64,000 nucleotides of DNA from Selaginella tamariscina (taxonomy: Eukaryota > Streptophyta > Lycopodiopsida > Selaginellales > Selaginellaceae): NCBI GenBank assembly GCA_003024785.1, contig PUQB01000366.1, positions 124,001-188,000 of the forward strand. Direction: 5' to 3'. Below the pieces are notes generated by a model that was not told the origin of the DNA, did not search any database, and saw only the letters and a list, made by a program, of their open reading frames with translations. Shown piece after piece: positions 35,865-47,281 of this stretch (position 1 is its first letter; every line of letters starts with the position of its first letter). A program made the translations under genes and the position numbers.

Positions 35865-36315
35865 CAAGAAAGAAAGTCTCCACCAGCTGGGTTTTGTCAA
35901 CCTCCAGTTGTAACTCCTCCACACAAGCAATTTAGCTTTATGTGACAACTAAGCCCTCAATCTTGTATTGAGGCACAGTCTTCATGAAGCTCCACCAACT
36001 GGGTTTTGTCAACCTCTAGGTGTAACTCCTCCACAGAAGCACTGTAGCTATGTGTGATAACTAAGCCCTCAATCTCGTATTGAGGCATAGTCTTGTGCAT
36101 CTTCACCAACTGGGTTTTTCCAACCTCCAACTGTAACTTCTCCACACAAGCACTTTTGCTTTGTGTGACATCTGAGCCCTCAATCTCGTATTGAAGCACA
36201 GTCTTCGTGCAGCTCCACCAGCTGGGTTTTGCCAACCTCCAATTGTAACTCCTCCACACAAGCACTGCAACTATGTGTGATAAATGAGCCCTCAATCTCG
36301 TATTGAGGCACAGTC
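35865..36315 (-). repeat. about 111-bp tandem repeat inside the protease-RT region
   Basis: Four to five units; the marker TCAATCTYGTATTGA starts at 35,957, 36,069, 36,180 and 36,292 (steps 112, 111, 112). In minus sense a unit encodes about 37 residues (QYEIEG..ITHSYSACVEEL, then LEVGKTQLVELH). The repeat follows the protease block and also exists at 53,385-53,990 in the sister copy with a different unit number. Confidence 0.85.
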
Positions 36316-36480
36316 TTCGTGGGCAAGCTGCACTCCTCCACTAACTTTGTTGACACATAGTTATCGCTACTCCTGCTATCCACAAGGACTCGCACTAGAC
36401 GCTTACCAAGTCGTCCCTCCACCACAATAGCATGTGTGTGTGGCTCCTCCCGTGCCATGCAATTTACATGTCAAGTAAGA
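36180..36480 (-). pseudogene. aspartic protease block of the 32.5-37.0 kb element
   Basis: Frame 36,180-36,458 starts MAREEPHTHAIVVEGRLGKR and contains 'VRVLVDSRSSDNYVS', the retropepsin active-site region with DSG read as DSR, so it is probably inactive. It runs straight into the tandem repeat. Confidence 0.6.
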
Positions 36481-36712
36481 ACAAATAAAAATTTGCCTTG
36501 TGGTCTAGAGAAGTCTCCTTTGTGCTCCTCTCCACGCTCCATCTCCTGAAGCTTCTTAGGCATCTACTTGTCCTCACTGCCATTGAAACTTATGCCCTTG
36601 GGCTTGCTTCTCCTTGGACAATTTGCCTCTCAGTGTCCAACATCTCCGCATAAGTGATATTATCCTCTCCTTCCCACCGATCACCCATCTTAAACCTTGC
36701 TCTAATACTAAT
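36481..36712 (-). pseudogene. gag C-terminal remnant and leader of the 32.5-37.0 kb element
   Basis: Near 36,620-36,665 the minus strand reads YHLCGDVGH-stop-EANC, a zinc knuckle with the last H..C spacing kept, an in-frame TGA, and a TAA just upstream. The copy at 53,020-53,085 has the same two stops. Almost all of gag is absent between this and the primer-binding site. Confidence 0.6.
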
Positions 36713-38952
36713 TGTTAGGCACCACTATGTACAAACTAGAGACCCTCACAAACCACCCGAGCTGTCTCTAGTCTGCACACGCTGCTCTCCAAAAGGTTTC
36801 CAATATTAGGGTGCCTTCCTTAATTCTCCTAATTCCCTTTTATACCTTAGATCTATATCCTTTTTGAATTCTAAATCTATGTATAATCTTTCGAGAATAT
36901 TTTGGCTTATACCTTTATGGGGAATATTCTTGGATTCGTTATACGGGTCATAACACATGTTGACTCGCATGCTAGGTAACCTTTTCACTTAACAAGATAT
37001 TCTCGTTTACGTTTCCATGACCCTCGGTGTTTAATGTTCTTTACATCCAAAATTGATTCAACTTCAAACTCTATTGTATCGCCAACCAGCTCAAGAAGCG
37101 GATGTAAATTTCCATATCTCTGTGGATGTTTCTCATCCTTGTGGAATGGCTCGAGCAAATTGACATGAAACACATTGTGTATTGCTCCCAACTTCGGAGA
37201 AACATCTAGTCCATAAGCCACTATCCCTACTCGCTTCACCACCTTGTATGGACCTATGTAGTGCAATAGAAACTTCCTCGAAAGAGTTGTTGGAACCTTC
37301 AGGTTTCTGGTACTCAATAATACCATATCCCCAACTGATACTCTACATTTCGTCGATGCTTATTGTACTGCTGATGATACCTTTTTTGTGCTACAACCAT
37401 TGCCTAACAAGCCTGATATAACTGTCTAGTGAACTCTGCTACAAAGGGAACTCGATTGACATTGTCTTTTGGTAACACCATACTTTGAGGAATACCACCC
37501 TTATTCCCAGTTAACACTTTCATTGGGCTACACTCAATCCCAGTGTGTGTCGAGTTATTGTAACATACCTCAACCATATCTAAGTGTTCATCCCAATCAA
37601 GTTAATCACCTTGAACATAGCATTTAAGATAGTCCTCGACTTGTCGATTCACTTCTCCGTTTGACCATCTATTTGTGAATGGTAAGTTGTATTGAACTTC
37701 AACATTATGCTAAACTGCTTAAATAATGTTCCCCAAAACTTGTCCATAAACCGAGGATCCCGATCAATTATTTCTAGTAGCCCGCGCACTCTTACGACCT
37801 CATGAAAGAACAACTTTGCTGCTTATTTTGCATTCACTGTCCTACAGTTAGAATGAAATGAGCAACCTTTGGAAATCAATCGGCCACCACTATGAGAGTG
37901 TTAAAACCACAAGATTTTGGCAATCTCATAATAAAGTCCAAAGTAACACTTTGAAATAACCGTTCTGGAATTGGTATATACTACAACTTCAGCTCGTTTT
38001 TGAGATCGACTTTTCACTTGTTGACATGTGGGGTGTCTTAACATACCTAGCAACACCGTTTATCATACCTGACCAATAGAATTCTTATTCAACAAAGCCA
38101 ATGTCTTATGCCTTCCACCATGTCTTGGCAAAGGAACGTCGTGATGCTCTCTTAATAGCTTCTCTCTCCATAAAGTCTTCTTTCTTTATAATAAAGAACT
38201 CCATTGTGTACCGTTTGAGTGCATCCATTCGACTTTTTATTCCTGCTGGAATATTACCATCTTTTCGTAATTGATGAACCTGTTTCCTCTTTAGTATCAG
38301 GTTTAGAGCCTCCTTAGCAAACTCGTCTTGAGGATATGCTATCACAAATTCATCTACCAAAATTGACACTGGTGCTGACATAATACAAAGTTGACCCTTC
38401 CTACTAAGTGCATTTGCTACCACATTGTCTTTTCTAGGTTTATGTCAGATTTCAAGCTGAAATCATACCAACTTTTGCTGCCATCTGGCATATTTTGGTG
38501 ATAGCTTTGACTTTATTTTGAAGTACCTTAGAGTTACACTATCCGTCCAAACCACAGTGCCATGACTTAAAAGATAATGACGCCAATACTCCAAGGAAGC
38601 AACAATAGCATACATCTCCTTTTTGTGAGTAGGCCATCGAATTTGTGTGGTATCCAACTTCTTTGAGAAAAAGGACATCGAATGTCCTTTCTGTTGTAAT
38701 ATACCACCAATTGCAAAGTCAGAAGTGTCACATTCTACCTCAAATGGATCTTCAAAGATGGGCAACTGCAAAATTGGCTCGGAAGAAATAGCTTCTTTGA
38801 GTTTGACGAATGCGCGTTGGCGCTTTAAAGTCCAATGCCATGGAAAGTTCTTCGTGAGATCTATTAATGGGGCTGCTACCTTTCAGTAATCTTTTATGAA
38901 CCTATGATAATAACTTGTCAAACCAAGAAATGATCTGACTTCATGTACATCT

Positions 38953-39521
38953 ATTAGAATCGTAATTAGTCATGTAGAAGATTCTTAGGTATGTTTATTT
39001 CATGGGCACATATAATGGGAAAAACACTAAAAAAAGTATATATTGTGAAAAACAAGAGTCGGATGGAAATAGAAGTACGAGTCACCATCGTAATATGAAT
39101 GATTCACTATCGCAATACGATGCTTAAGGCAGAGTACGACATATAGGATAAGGATAAGAAGGAGTTATAATAACTGAATGGATAAGGCTAAGAGAAAGTT
39201 ACGATAACTACTAGTACGGGACCAAGAGTACGACTATAAATAGACCAGACTAGAACTAGGAAAAGATCCTAGTATACTATAATTTTGTACTATGTGCCGT
39301 GTGTGGATATAATATAAGTTTCCTTTCACTCTTAATACGATTATTTCTTGCTTGTCTTTCTGCTTTGATGTATACTATTCTTTTCTCAGCACTGTGACGG
39401 GATCTGCAGTACTGCTACCTGCTACATACCTTTCCATCCTTACCCATTCCCAACCTTCTAAAGTCTGACTTGTACCCTATCTCATTTCCTTATTTCGATA
39501 GTCCCTTATTACGGGTTGTCA
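38953..39521 (+). repeat. 5' LTR of the plus-strand Tat-like element
   Basis: 569 bp, matched in reverse by the solo LTR at 34,378-34,935. Ends GGGTTGTCA; TGGCGACCACTACTAC at 39,523-39,538 follows as a probable primer-binding site. The plant-like TATA region is ACTATAAATAGACC at about 39,231. It cuts the RNase H/RT of the older minus-strand chromovirus. Confidence 0.8.
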
Positions 39522-40140
39522 GTGGCGACCACTACTACATTTTAGTGTAGGATTTTTTTGTTCAACATATGGCAACCACGGAGGGATGTCATATTAATAG
39601 GTAACTAACAATGTGTTTGTAGGATGTACCAAGATGGGTAGACCAATACCCAAAGAAGTATTGGAGTTTGAAGAGAAATTATGATGGAAGAAGAAATTTG
39701 AGGCTTTCACATGCTTCAAAGCAAATACTTAATACGATCAGGACAACTATCATAGAGATGGAAGAATGCTCGACAAAGACAGCATGAGAATGGATCTGCT
39801 GCATCTAGTAGTAAGTAAATGGATGATTACCGACGTATTCTAGCAGTACGTCAATGATATGAAGAGATAAGGCAGAGACAACAAAGAGAGTGCGAGGACG
39901 ATACTTACAATGACAAGTAGTAATTAAGACCCGAAAAAGGTTGGAGGAACGTGAAGAACAGAGGAGGAAGGAGCAATCCAAGCACGAAGAGAAGAGCAAT
40001 AGCAGATGAAGTACGACAAGGTTACTAAGGAAGAGGACAACCCACCAAGAAAACTACAACAACGAAAAACACGTATCGACGCAAGAATAATGGGATCTGT
40101 TGACAATTGAAACACATGAGAAGATGGGAACACTAACAAT
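39522..40140 (+). pseudogene. leader and charged N-terminal gag region
   Basis: Glu/Arg/Gln-rich decayed coding sequence (for example RRILAVRQ followed by YEEIRQRQQRECEDD near 39,830-39,900) with stops in all frames, typical of the coiled-coil-like head of Tat-type gag. Confidence 0.4.
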
Positions 40141-41200
40141 TATAGGAAAGTAGTACCATCTACCTTTTCAGGTTTGAAGAACGAGGATACGAATCGCCAT
40201 ATTCAGCAAGTTGAAAAGGCGTGTAAAAGCTAATGAAATTATGAATGAAAATGAAAAGCTCCAAATATTCCCATTTACACTGAAGGGAGATGCTAGTGAT
40301 TGGTATTACGATAATGTCATTACAATTGATAAGTACGATACACTACTTGCACTATTTAGGAACTACTATGTATGAAAGTATCGCAAACAGGATCCAACAG
40401 TCCAGCTACAAGAATTACGGCAAGGTCCTACGGAGGCGGTGGAAGACTACATGCGCAAATTCTGGAGGATACACAATTGTTGCGAGGTGGGGATGTCAGT
40501 GATAAATTGGCAAGGAAATGGTATATCAATGGACTACGGGACAACTTACAGCTTGATAAAACCACATGACTTAAGAAATGCAATAAAAGAGGCTAAGCAA
40601 ATTGAAATACTGATACCACCAAGATACATAAACGATGATGAGCAAGAATCAAAAAGGCAACACCGGAAGGAGAACGAGATATGGGCGAGATCCAGAGTAG
40701 TATTTTGTACAACATGCAAGAATGAAGGACATAATGCTTTTGAATGTAAAGACAAATGTGTGGAGGAATAGATCATGAAACAAGGCAATGCCGAAGTACG
40801 GGATATAAACCCCAACCAATGATTGGATGCACTGAAGGCTACCCACCACCACCACCAGATGGGACAACACAAGGAATAAACCCATATGACTATCCATAAT
40901 CTTGGAATACCAACCCATATGACTATCTACAAAGACCACCTTTATGGAACGAAGAAATGGCAATGGAAGGAGATTTCCCACAAACTAGGGGCGTTTTACC
41001 GACAAAGCAATATACAGAGATACGCGAGGAGGACAACCTCTATTACCAGCCCCATCACAAGCCAGACCACCTTTATTGCCATCAATACCGCCTCCACTTG
41101 CATTACATGGTCCAAATCCAAATGTGACATGTTTTAGATGCAGAGAGAAAGGACATTATTCCACTGAATGTGATAGACTCAACAATGTTTGATGCTACAT
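40141..41200 (+). pseudogene. Tat-like gag with two zinc knuckles
   Basis: Capsid-like block 'PSTFSGLKNEDTNRHIQQ' (40,152), 'DWYYDNVITIDKYDTL' (40,300), and an open frame 40,439-40,771. Zinc knuckle 1 is CTTCKNEGHNAFEC (40,708-40,749); knuckle 2 is CFRCREKGHYSTEC (about 41,130-41,171) in a later frame. Stops and shifts separate the blocks. Gag of the same general type as the minus-strand gags at 2.5-6.1 kb. Confidence 0.7.
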
Positions 41201-42906
41201 GTGGAGAGATGGGACATTAATTCAATGGAGTGTCCACAATGCGAATTTAACACCGGAGCACCATCCACAAACCAGCAACACAAAGGATTGAAGTCCAACA
41301 AGAAGATGATCAAAGGATGACCGTGAAGAGCAACATCTTGAATGCAAATGGGAAGATACAGAATTACCCTCAATAGAAACATATGCAGTAACATGGGCTA
41401 CACAAGTACGAGTAGAACCAAGCAAAAGAGCCAATATGCAAAAATTGGGAAAAAGAAAAATTTACAGTACAAAGAGTGGCATATCAAATTCAGAAAATAC
41501 AACAAGAAGAAAAGCAGGATCCTATGCCTAATGAAGCAAGCATGCAGTCCACTTCAGCAATACCACTTGGAGATCGTATTGTCACCGTCATCTTGCAACA
41601 ACCTGTGCAGTTACTATAGAAGAGTTACTGATATTAGCACCATTTTTGCAAACACAAATAACTAATGCTTTGGACATAAGCAATATTCAACATGATACTA
41701 GTCAAGTCGAAGTGAATACGACCGAAGTTCTTAGAGATGAAAAGGATTGGGATGAAGAGGTGCCAATGATTACTGCTTGTGTCAGCAAAAACAACATTCA
41801 GAACATACCCATTGATGGGGGCTCAAGAGTCAACATTATTGAAGAACAGGCTTGCAAGGAACTGGGTTTAGGACCCATAGAAAGTGCACCATTCTTGGTA
41901 CGAATGGCTGACCAAAGGAAAGTACAACCTATTGGTATAATCAGATCCATATGTATAGAAATTGTAGGGATCAAGTTTTAAGGTGTCTTTAGTCGTACTA
42001 CGTATCAAGCAGACAAGCAAACCATACCAAATTTTATTAGGAAGACCTTGGCTACGAGACGCCAAAGTACGACATAATTGGGAAGATGATGAAATGGTAC
42101 TATATAAGCATGGACAAGAAGCAATCATTAGAACACAACAAAAGAAGCCAATTGAGCAACCAACCTGACCATTATGAATGGAAGATTTCGACTGGCATTA
42201 CGGTTTGAACACGGAAGAAGTAAAAGTCCTATTCGATAGCAACCCGGAACTCGTAGAGATAGCACAAGCTGATTTATATCAAATGACACCAAAGGATGGG
42301 AGCGATGAAATTACGACCACTAATGACCAACAACAGCAACATATGGACATTCTTGAATTAACAGACAAGTTCAAACAATCCACACAACAACTGCAATTTG
42401 AAATAGAACGCAAGCAAAAAGCACGGACTCAACAGAGATTGGAAATTACGACTAATGAGAAGACTGAAGAAGTAGAAGTTAAAACAAGTGAATACAGACC
42501 ATGCAAAGTACGAATAGTAGTCGACCTCGAATTGGAAACCGAAAGGAATTGATAAACATACTACGTCAAAATGTTGATGTCTTTGCTTGGAGTTACAAAG
42601 ATCTCAAGGGAGTTCCACCAACAATCTATACACACAAGATAGAATTACTACCCCATGCAATACCCAGAAAACAAGCTTACCGTATGAACCCAACATTCCT
42701 AGTGAAAGTTAAAGAAGAAGTGGACAAGTTGCTACAAGCTGGATTCATTTATCCAATCGAAAACCTGCAACGGTTATCACTAATTGTCGTAGCCAAAGAA
42801 GAATGGCAAATTGCATATCTACGTCAATTACAAGAAATTGAATAATGTAACTAAGGCAAGATACATACTCAATACCCTTCACCGAAGAGTTATTAGATAC
42901 GGTAGC
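41201..42906 (+). pseudogene. Tat-like protease and RT start
   Basis: Protease frame 41,646-41,981 (111 codons) has IPIDGGSRVNIIEEQACKEL, the retropepsin motif with DSG read as DGG, then 'FLVRMADQRKVQPIGII'. Frames 42,178-42,552 and 42,501-42,845 carry the linker and RT entry: 'DVFAWSYKDLKGVPP', 'HKIELLPHAIPRKQAYRMNP', 'VKEEVDKLLQAGFIYPI'. The sequence 'TEELLDTVA' ends at 42,906, where E4 is inserted. Confidence 0.78.
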
Positions 42907-43277
42907 TGTCACGACCTTGTGCAAAGGGCGAAACCTTTAGAACAAGGGTGGAACCTTGAAAGGGAAAGATTGTATTCAAGAAAGAAATGAATACAAAATG
43001 AAACACAATGCCGAAGACTGGTGTTGAATGATTCTGAGAAACCTGGAACTGGAACCCTGTTTATATATCTGAGGTCCTGAGGATTGTATGGTCCACAACT
43101 GGTCTGGAATGTGTGATCCACAACTGGTCTGGAATGTGTTGTCCACACTGGTCCTGGAACATGCGTATGAATATACACCTTGCTGTTGATGGTGTAGTTC
43201 AGCATCCAGGATCATATGGACCAGTTGGTTAACACATGTGTGTTAGTCAAAAGGTCTCGGGTTCAAGTCCTGTGCTA
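42907..43277 (-). repeat. left LTR of E4, lacking its U3 start
   Basis: Matches 48,345-48,715 at about 97%. The last 30 bp expected before the internal region (TGTAAGGRTCATGG start in minus sense) are missing here and are found instead in inverted orientation at 43,999-44,012. Carries a tRNA-like box A/box B pair on plus. Confidence 0.85.
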
Positions 43278-44012
43278 ATCGTTCTCATTCCTCTCCTCCA
43301 GCATTCACAATTGGTGACCAAGTGTGGCTCCTCCGGCGTCATTGGCCAACCACACGTCCTTGTGACAAGCTGGACTATCAACGCTTGTGCTAATCGTTCC
43401 CGTTCCTCTCCTCCAGCATTCACAATTGGTGACCAAGTGTGGCTCCTCGGCGTTATTGGCCAACCACACGTCCCTGTGACAAGTTGGACTATCAACGCTT
43501 GGGGCCATTTCGCATCATCGACAAACTCTCTAATGTGACGTTTCGTCTTGAGCTTCCGCCAACCATCCGGATCCATCCCGTGTTCCATGTTTCTTTGTTG
43601 GAGCCTTATCATGCTTCTTCTGAACCTGGCCGACTTCTTCCACCACCTCCTCCAGTTACAGTTACTGGTGAACCTGAGGATCCATCATGTGTTCCATGTT
43701 TCTTTGTTGGAGCCTTATCATGCTCCTTCTGAACCTGGCCAACTTCTTCCACCACCTCCTCCAGTTACAGTTGCTGGTGAACCTGAGTTCGAGGTTGCTG
43801 CAATTCTTGACTCCAAACTTATTCGTGGTCAGCTTCACTATTTCGTGGACTGGATCGGTTATCCACCTGGCGAACGCACTTGGGAGCCTGCTGCTCATCT
43901 TGTTCATGCTCCTTGATCTTGTTGCTGAGTTCCATCAACGATATCCTGCAAAACCTGGACCAGTGACGCGCGGTGCTCATCATCGAAGGGGGAAATAGTG
44001 TAAGGGTCATGG
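43278..44012 (+). pseudogene. inverted 3' end of E4: integrase tail, chromodomain, polypurine tract
   Basis: Reads on plus, opposite to the rest of E4: integrase C-terminus ('[13 protein letters not shown]', '[17 protein letters not shown]', '[13 protein letters not shown]'), and chromodomain '[25 protein letters not shown]...ERTWEPAAHLV' (43,788-43,905). Then a polypurine tract GAAGGGGGAAATAG (43,985-43,998) and the first 14 bases of the LTR (43,999-44,012). Two local tandem duplications, of about 112 bp (43,276-43,500) and about 110 bp (43,585-43,790), lie inside. Integrase-tail DNA is also present in minus orientation at 44,013-44,200, so the two form an inverted repeat. Confidence 0.85.
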
Positions 44013-47000
44013 TTGGCGAAGCTCAAGACGAAACGTCACATCAGAGAGTTTGTCGATGATGCGAAATGGCCCCAAGCGTTGATAGTCCAGCTTGTCACAG
44101 GGACGTGTGGTTGGCCAATGACGCCGGAGGAGCCACACTTGGTCACCAATTGTGAATGCTGGAGGAGAGGAACGGGAACGATTAGCAGCTTGTTGTTGCA
44201 AATCCCGAGCGCGTTGAAGATGATGCTGACTTCATGGACCTGTCGGAGATGCTCAACACGATCATCGGCAGCAGTGGTGAGGCCAGGAACCACGGGCAAG
44301 CTGTAGGACCAGCGAGGATGAACACCAGAGAACGCGAAAAATGGCGACACACCTATGGATGAGTGTGCCGTGTTGTTGTACGCGAACTCGGCAGCAGGAA
44401 GGAGATCGACCCAATCATCTTGCAGATGAGAAATGAAACACCGGAGATATTGTTCCAGAGTCTGAATTGTGCGCTCCGATTGTCCATCTGTTTCAGGATG
44501 ATGTGCAGTAGACAGCTTCCCGGTGATACGTAGCCGATCTAGGAATCTCCGCCAGAATGCCGAAGTGAACTGGGGACCTCGATCATGACAAGTTCATCAG
44601 GAAGACCATGAACGGAACACCTCCCGGTACACCAGATCTGCAGCATCAGGACCCGAACATGTCTTGTTGCAGGGAACAAAGTGCGCCATCTTAGAGAACC
44701 GATCAACAATGACTAGGACAGCATCAAACCCTCTAGAAGGCGGTAAATAGGAAATCCATGGTGATGGATGACCATGGCCGCTGAGCAATAGGAAGAGGCT
44801 GTAGTAGTCCAACCGGTCGATGACGAGGAAGCTTTGTACGCTGGCACGTGTCACAAGATCGCACAAATCTCTCAACATACACGCGAAGCCGAGGCCACCA
44901 GAACACCCGTTGTACCAGCTCGATCGTCTTTCGAATGCCAAAATGTCCTGCAGCTGTGTTGTCATGGCAGTGTTGGACAGCTCGCAACCTCAGTTCTCCG
45001 TCCGGAACATAGATTTGGATGTGGTGGTACAGCAACCCATTATGAAGATGGAAAGCAGCATAATCTCGTAGTTGTGACCCTGAAGACAATGGCTGAACTC
45101 GTCGAACATGTGCAAGGACATCACGAGCAAACTCGTCTTGAGGGAGATTTTCTCGGATTAGATCCAAAAACGAAGTGTCAACTGGAGCAGAAGAACGGGA
45201 AAGCGCGTTTACCAACAACTGGTCGGAGCTCAGGATGACTTGTTCTTGTTGATCAAATCGGATTTCACCTGGTACTGGAGCTAGGTAACTGCGACGAGAT
45301 AAGGCATCTGCTTTGCCATTTAGACGACCGGGACGATGAATAATCACGTATCGGAACCGGGACAAAGACTGTGCCCATCGCGCCTGACGTCGATTGAGAA
45401 CTCGTGCTGTTGCCCAGTACTGGAGGTTCTTGTGATCACAATACACCTTAACCACATGCGGGGAACCTTCAAGGAATCTGCGCCACTCCTCAAAGGCATC
45501 GACGATCGCCAGCAGCTCCTTGTTGTAGACATCGTAGTTGATCTCAGGTGCAGTGAACTTGCGGGAATGGAAAGCAATGGGATGGAGAAGATGATCTGGA
45601 CCTTCCTGGGACAACACTCCACCAATGGCGAAGTCAGAGGCATCAGCTTCCACGAAATATGGCTTCGCAGGGTCAGGATGGATAAGAACAGGTGCCGAGG
45701 TGAACGCCTTCTTTAGGAACTCGAACGCCTCCTCAGCCTCAGAGGACCAGACAAATGGAACATCCTTGCCAGTCAACTTCGTCAATGGCAATGCAATCTT
45801 GGAGAAATCCCGAACGAAACGTCGATAGAAGTTCGCAAACCCGAGGAAACATCGAACATCACGAACATTTGATGGTCTCTCCCACTCCAATACAGTCCGG
45901 ACTTTTGCAGGATCCATGTGAACACCTTCAGCTGAAATGATGTACCCCAGGAACTCGACAGACTGCTGACTGAAAGAGCACTTCTCCAACTTGGCAAACA
46001 AGTGGTGCTTCCGGAGCCTCTCCAAGACTAACCGTACATGCCGTTCGTGTTCTTCTCGAGTCTTGGAAAATATCAGGATGTCGTCTAGGTACATGATGAC
46101 AAACAAATCCAAGAAGTCCCGGAAAATATCGTTAGCCATGTGCTGGAACACAGCAGGTGCATTTGTCAGGCCGAACGGCATTACTACGTACTCGAAATGT
46201 CCGTAGCGTGTACGGAAAGCTGTTTTCTCCCCCTTCTCGAATTCGGATGAGATTGTACGCTCCTCTTAAATCGATCTTTGTGAAGTACCGGGCACCAGAA
46301 AGACGTTCGAGCATGTCGGAGACGAGCGGGAGAGGATACTTGTTTGGAATGGTGACCTTATTCAGATCTCGGTAGTCCACCACGAGCCGGAGACTTCCAT
46401 CCTTCTTGGAAACAAAGAATACTGGAGCACCAGCCGGTGATCGCAATGACGGATAAATCCGGTGACAAGATTCTCCTCAATGTATTTCCCAATGTCTCCA
46501 ACTCTGTTGGTGAGAGACCGTAAATGGGACCGGAGGACGGCTGCTTACCCTCAACGAGATCGATAGGACAGTCGTACTCACGGTGCGGTGGCAAGGCAGA
46601 AGCTTTCTTTTTGTCGAAGACGTCTGCGAAATCGGCATACTGCTTTGGTAAGGCAGGAGGAACAGAAACATCCTTAGCAGAGCAGGATAGACTTTGATCG
46701 CGAACACAGATGCTGGGTCATGTCGGCTATCTTTCTTGAACTGCTTCAAGGTGATATGCGAGACTCGAAGTGGAGGAGGAACTGGAACAGGATCGAATCA
46801 AAGAGTGGGCTAGAGTTGAAACAGCTGGGAAACTGTTCATGAAACGTTCTCTCCAACCAGGATCCACCAACTCGATCCACGGCAAACCAAGGATAATCGT
46901 AGAGTCTGAATAGAAACAACACTGAAGGAGATGTTGCACACAGCACTGCAAGCAATGACCTCAATGAACTCCGTGTCATTTATTACCATCCAGATTTGAT

Positions 47001-47260
47001 ATCTCGTCGTCAACGACCCACAGAACCAGGAGTCTTCAAAGGATGTAGACAGGATCCCGTGTTTACAGCAAAATTCTTGTCGATGAAATTTGTGTTCGCT
47101 CCGCTATCCACCAAAGCTTTACTAGAGAACTCCACCTCTGTGTCTTCAGCTGCACCGGAACATGGAACGGCTTGCACACCTTCGTGGATGGAATGGATCC
47201 AAGATGAGGAAGGGATCATGTTTATGAGTGAAGAGCCTTGAGGAACATGAGTTGTTCCAC
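44013..47260 (-). pseudogene. pol: E4 pol: protease, RT, RNase H, integrase
   Basis: The long open frame 44,733-46,181 (482 codons) is the best pol of the window: RT '[15 protein letters not shown]', [11 protein letters not shown] with DD intact, RNase H ([34 protein letters not shown]), and the integrase HHCC finger ([12 protein letters not shown]...CDTCQRTK). Upstream pieces in other frames are the RT start (46,132-46,446: [28 protein letters not shown]) and protease ALVDSGANTNFID (47,010-47,219). Downstream, the integrase core continues after a break at about 44,745 with '[19 protein letters not shown]' and runs to 'FRLEL' at 44,013. Breaks are few and look recent. Confidence 0.88.
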
Positions 47261-47281
47261 GGCAATCCAGCCGGACGGCTC

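Larger units (their letters stand above)
32490..36955 (-). mobile_element. Ty3/gypsy element inserted in the chromodomain, with target duplication
   Basis: 4.47 kb on minus. LTRs are 36,713-36,955 (243 bp, 5') and 32,490-32,745 (256 bp, 3'), beginning TGTTATGAC and ending GCCTAACA or GTCTAACA. CATGT flanks both ends (32,485-32,489 and 36,956-36,960): a perfect 5-bp target duplication. The primer-binding site next to the 5' LTR is a degenerate form of the initiator-Met type (ATTAGTATTAGAGCAAGG, compare TGGTATCAGAGC). The polypurine tract AATGGGGCAGGA precedes the 3' LTR. Contents in minus order: zinc knuckle remnant, protease, tandem repeat, RT, RNase H, integrase. Confidence 0.92.
32401..38952 (-). 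pseudogene. old minus-strand chromovirus pol, split by a later insertion
   Basis: Two pieces, 36,961-38,952 and 32,401-32,484, join across the inserted element. In minus order: RT end and RNase H (FEVECDTSDFAIGGILQQKG near 38,730), a linker, a badly decayed integrase (37,450-38,060), the integrase tail GPYKVVKRVG (36,985-37,326), and a chromodomain beginning FEVESILDVKNIKHRG. The inserted element interrupts it, and it resumes with WEPLENL at about 32,470-32,484. Frame and sense match on both sides, so the split is certain. The 5' half of the element is missing beyond 38,952, where a plus-strand LTR begins. Confidence 0.75.

Noticed and set aside
43217-43275. A tRNA gene
   Set aside because: Box B and a D-arm-like stretch are present, but acceptor and anticodon stems do not form.
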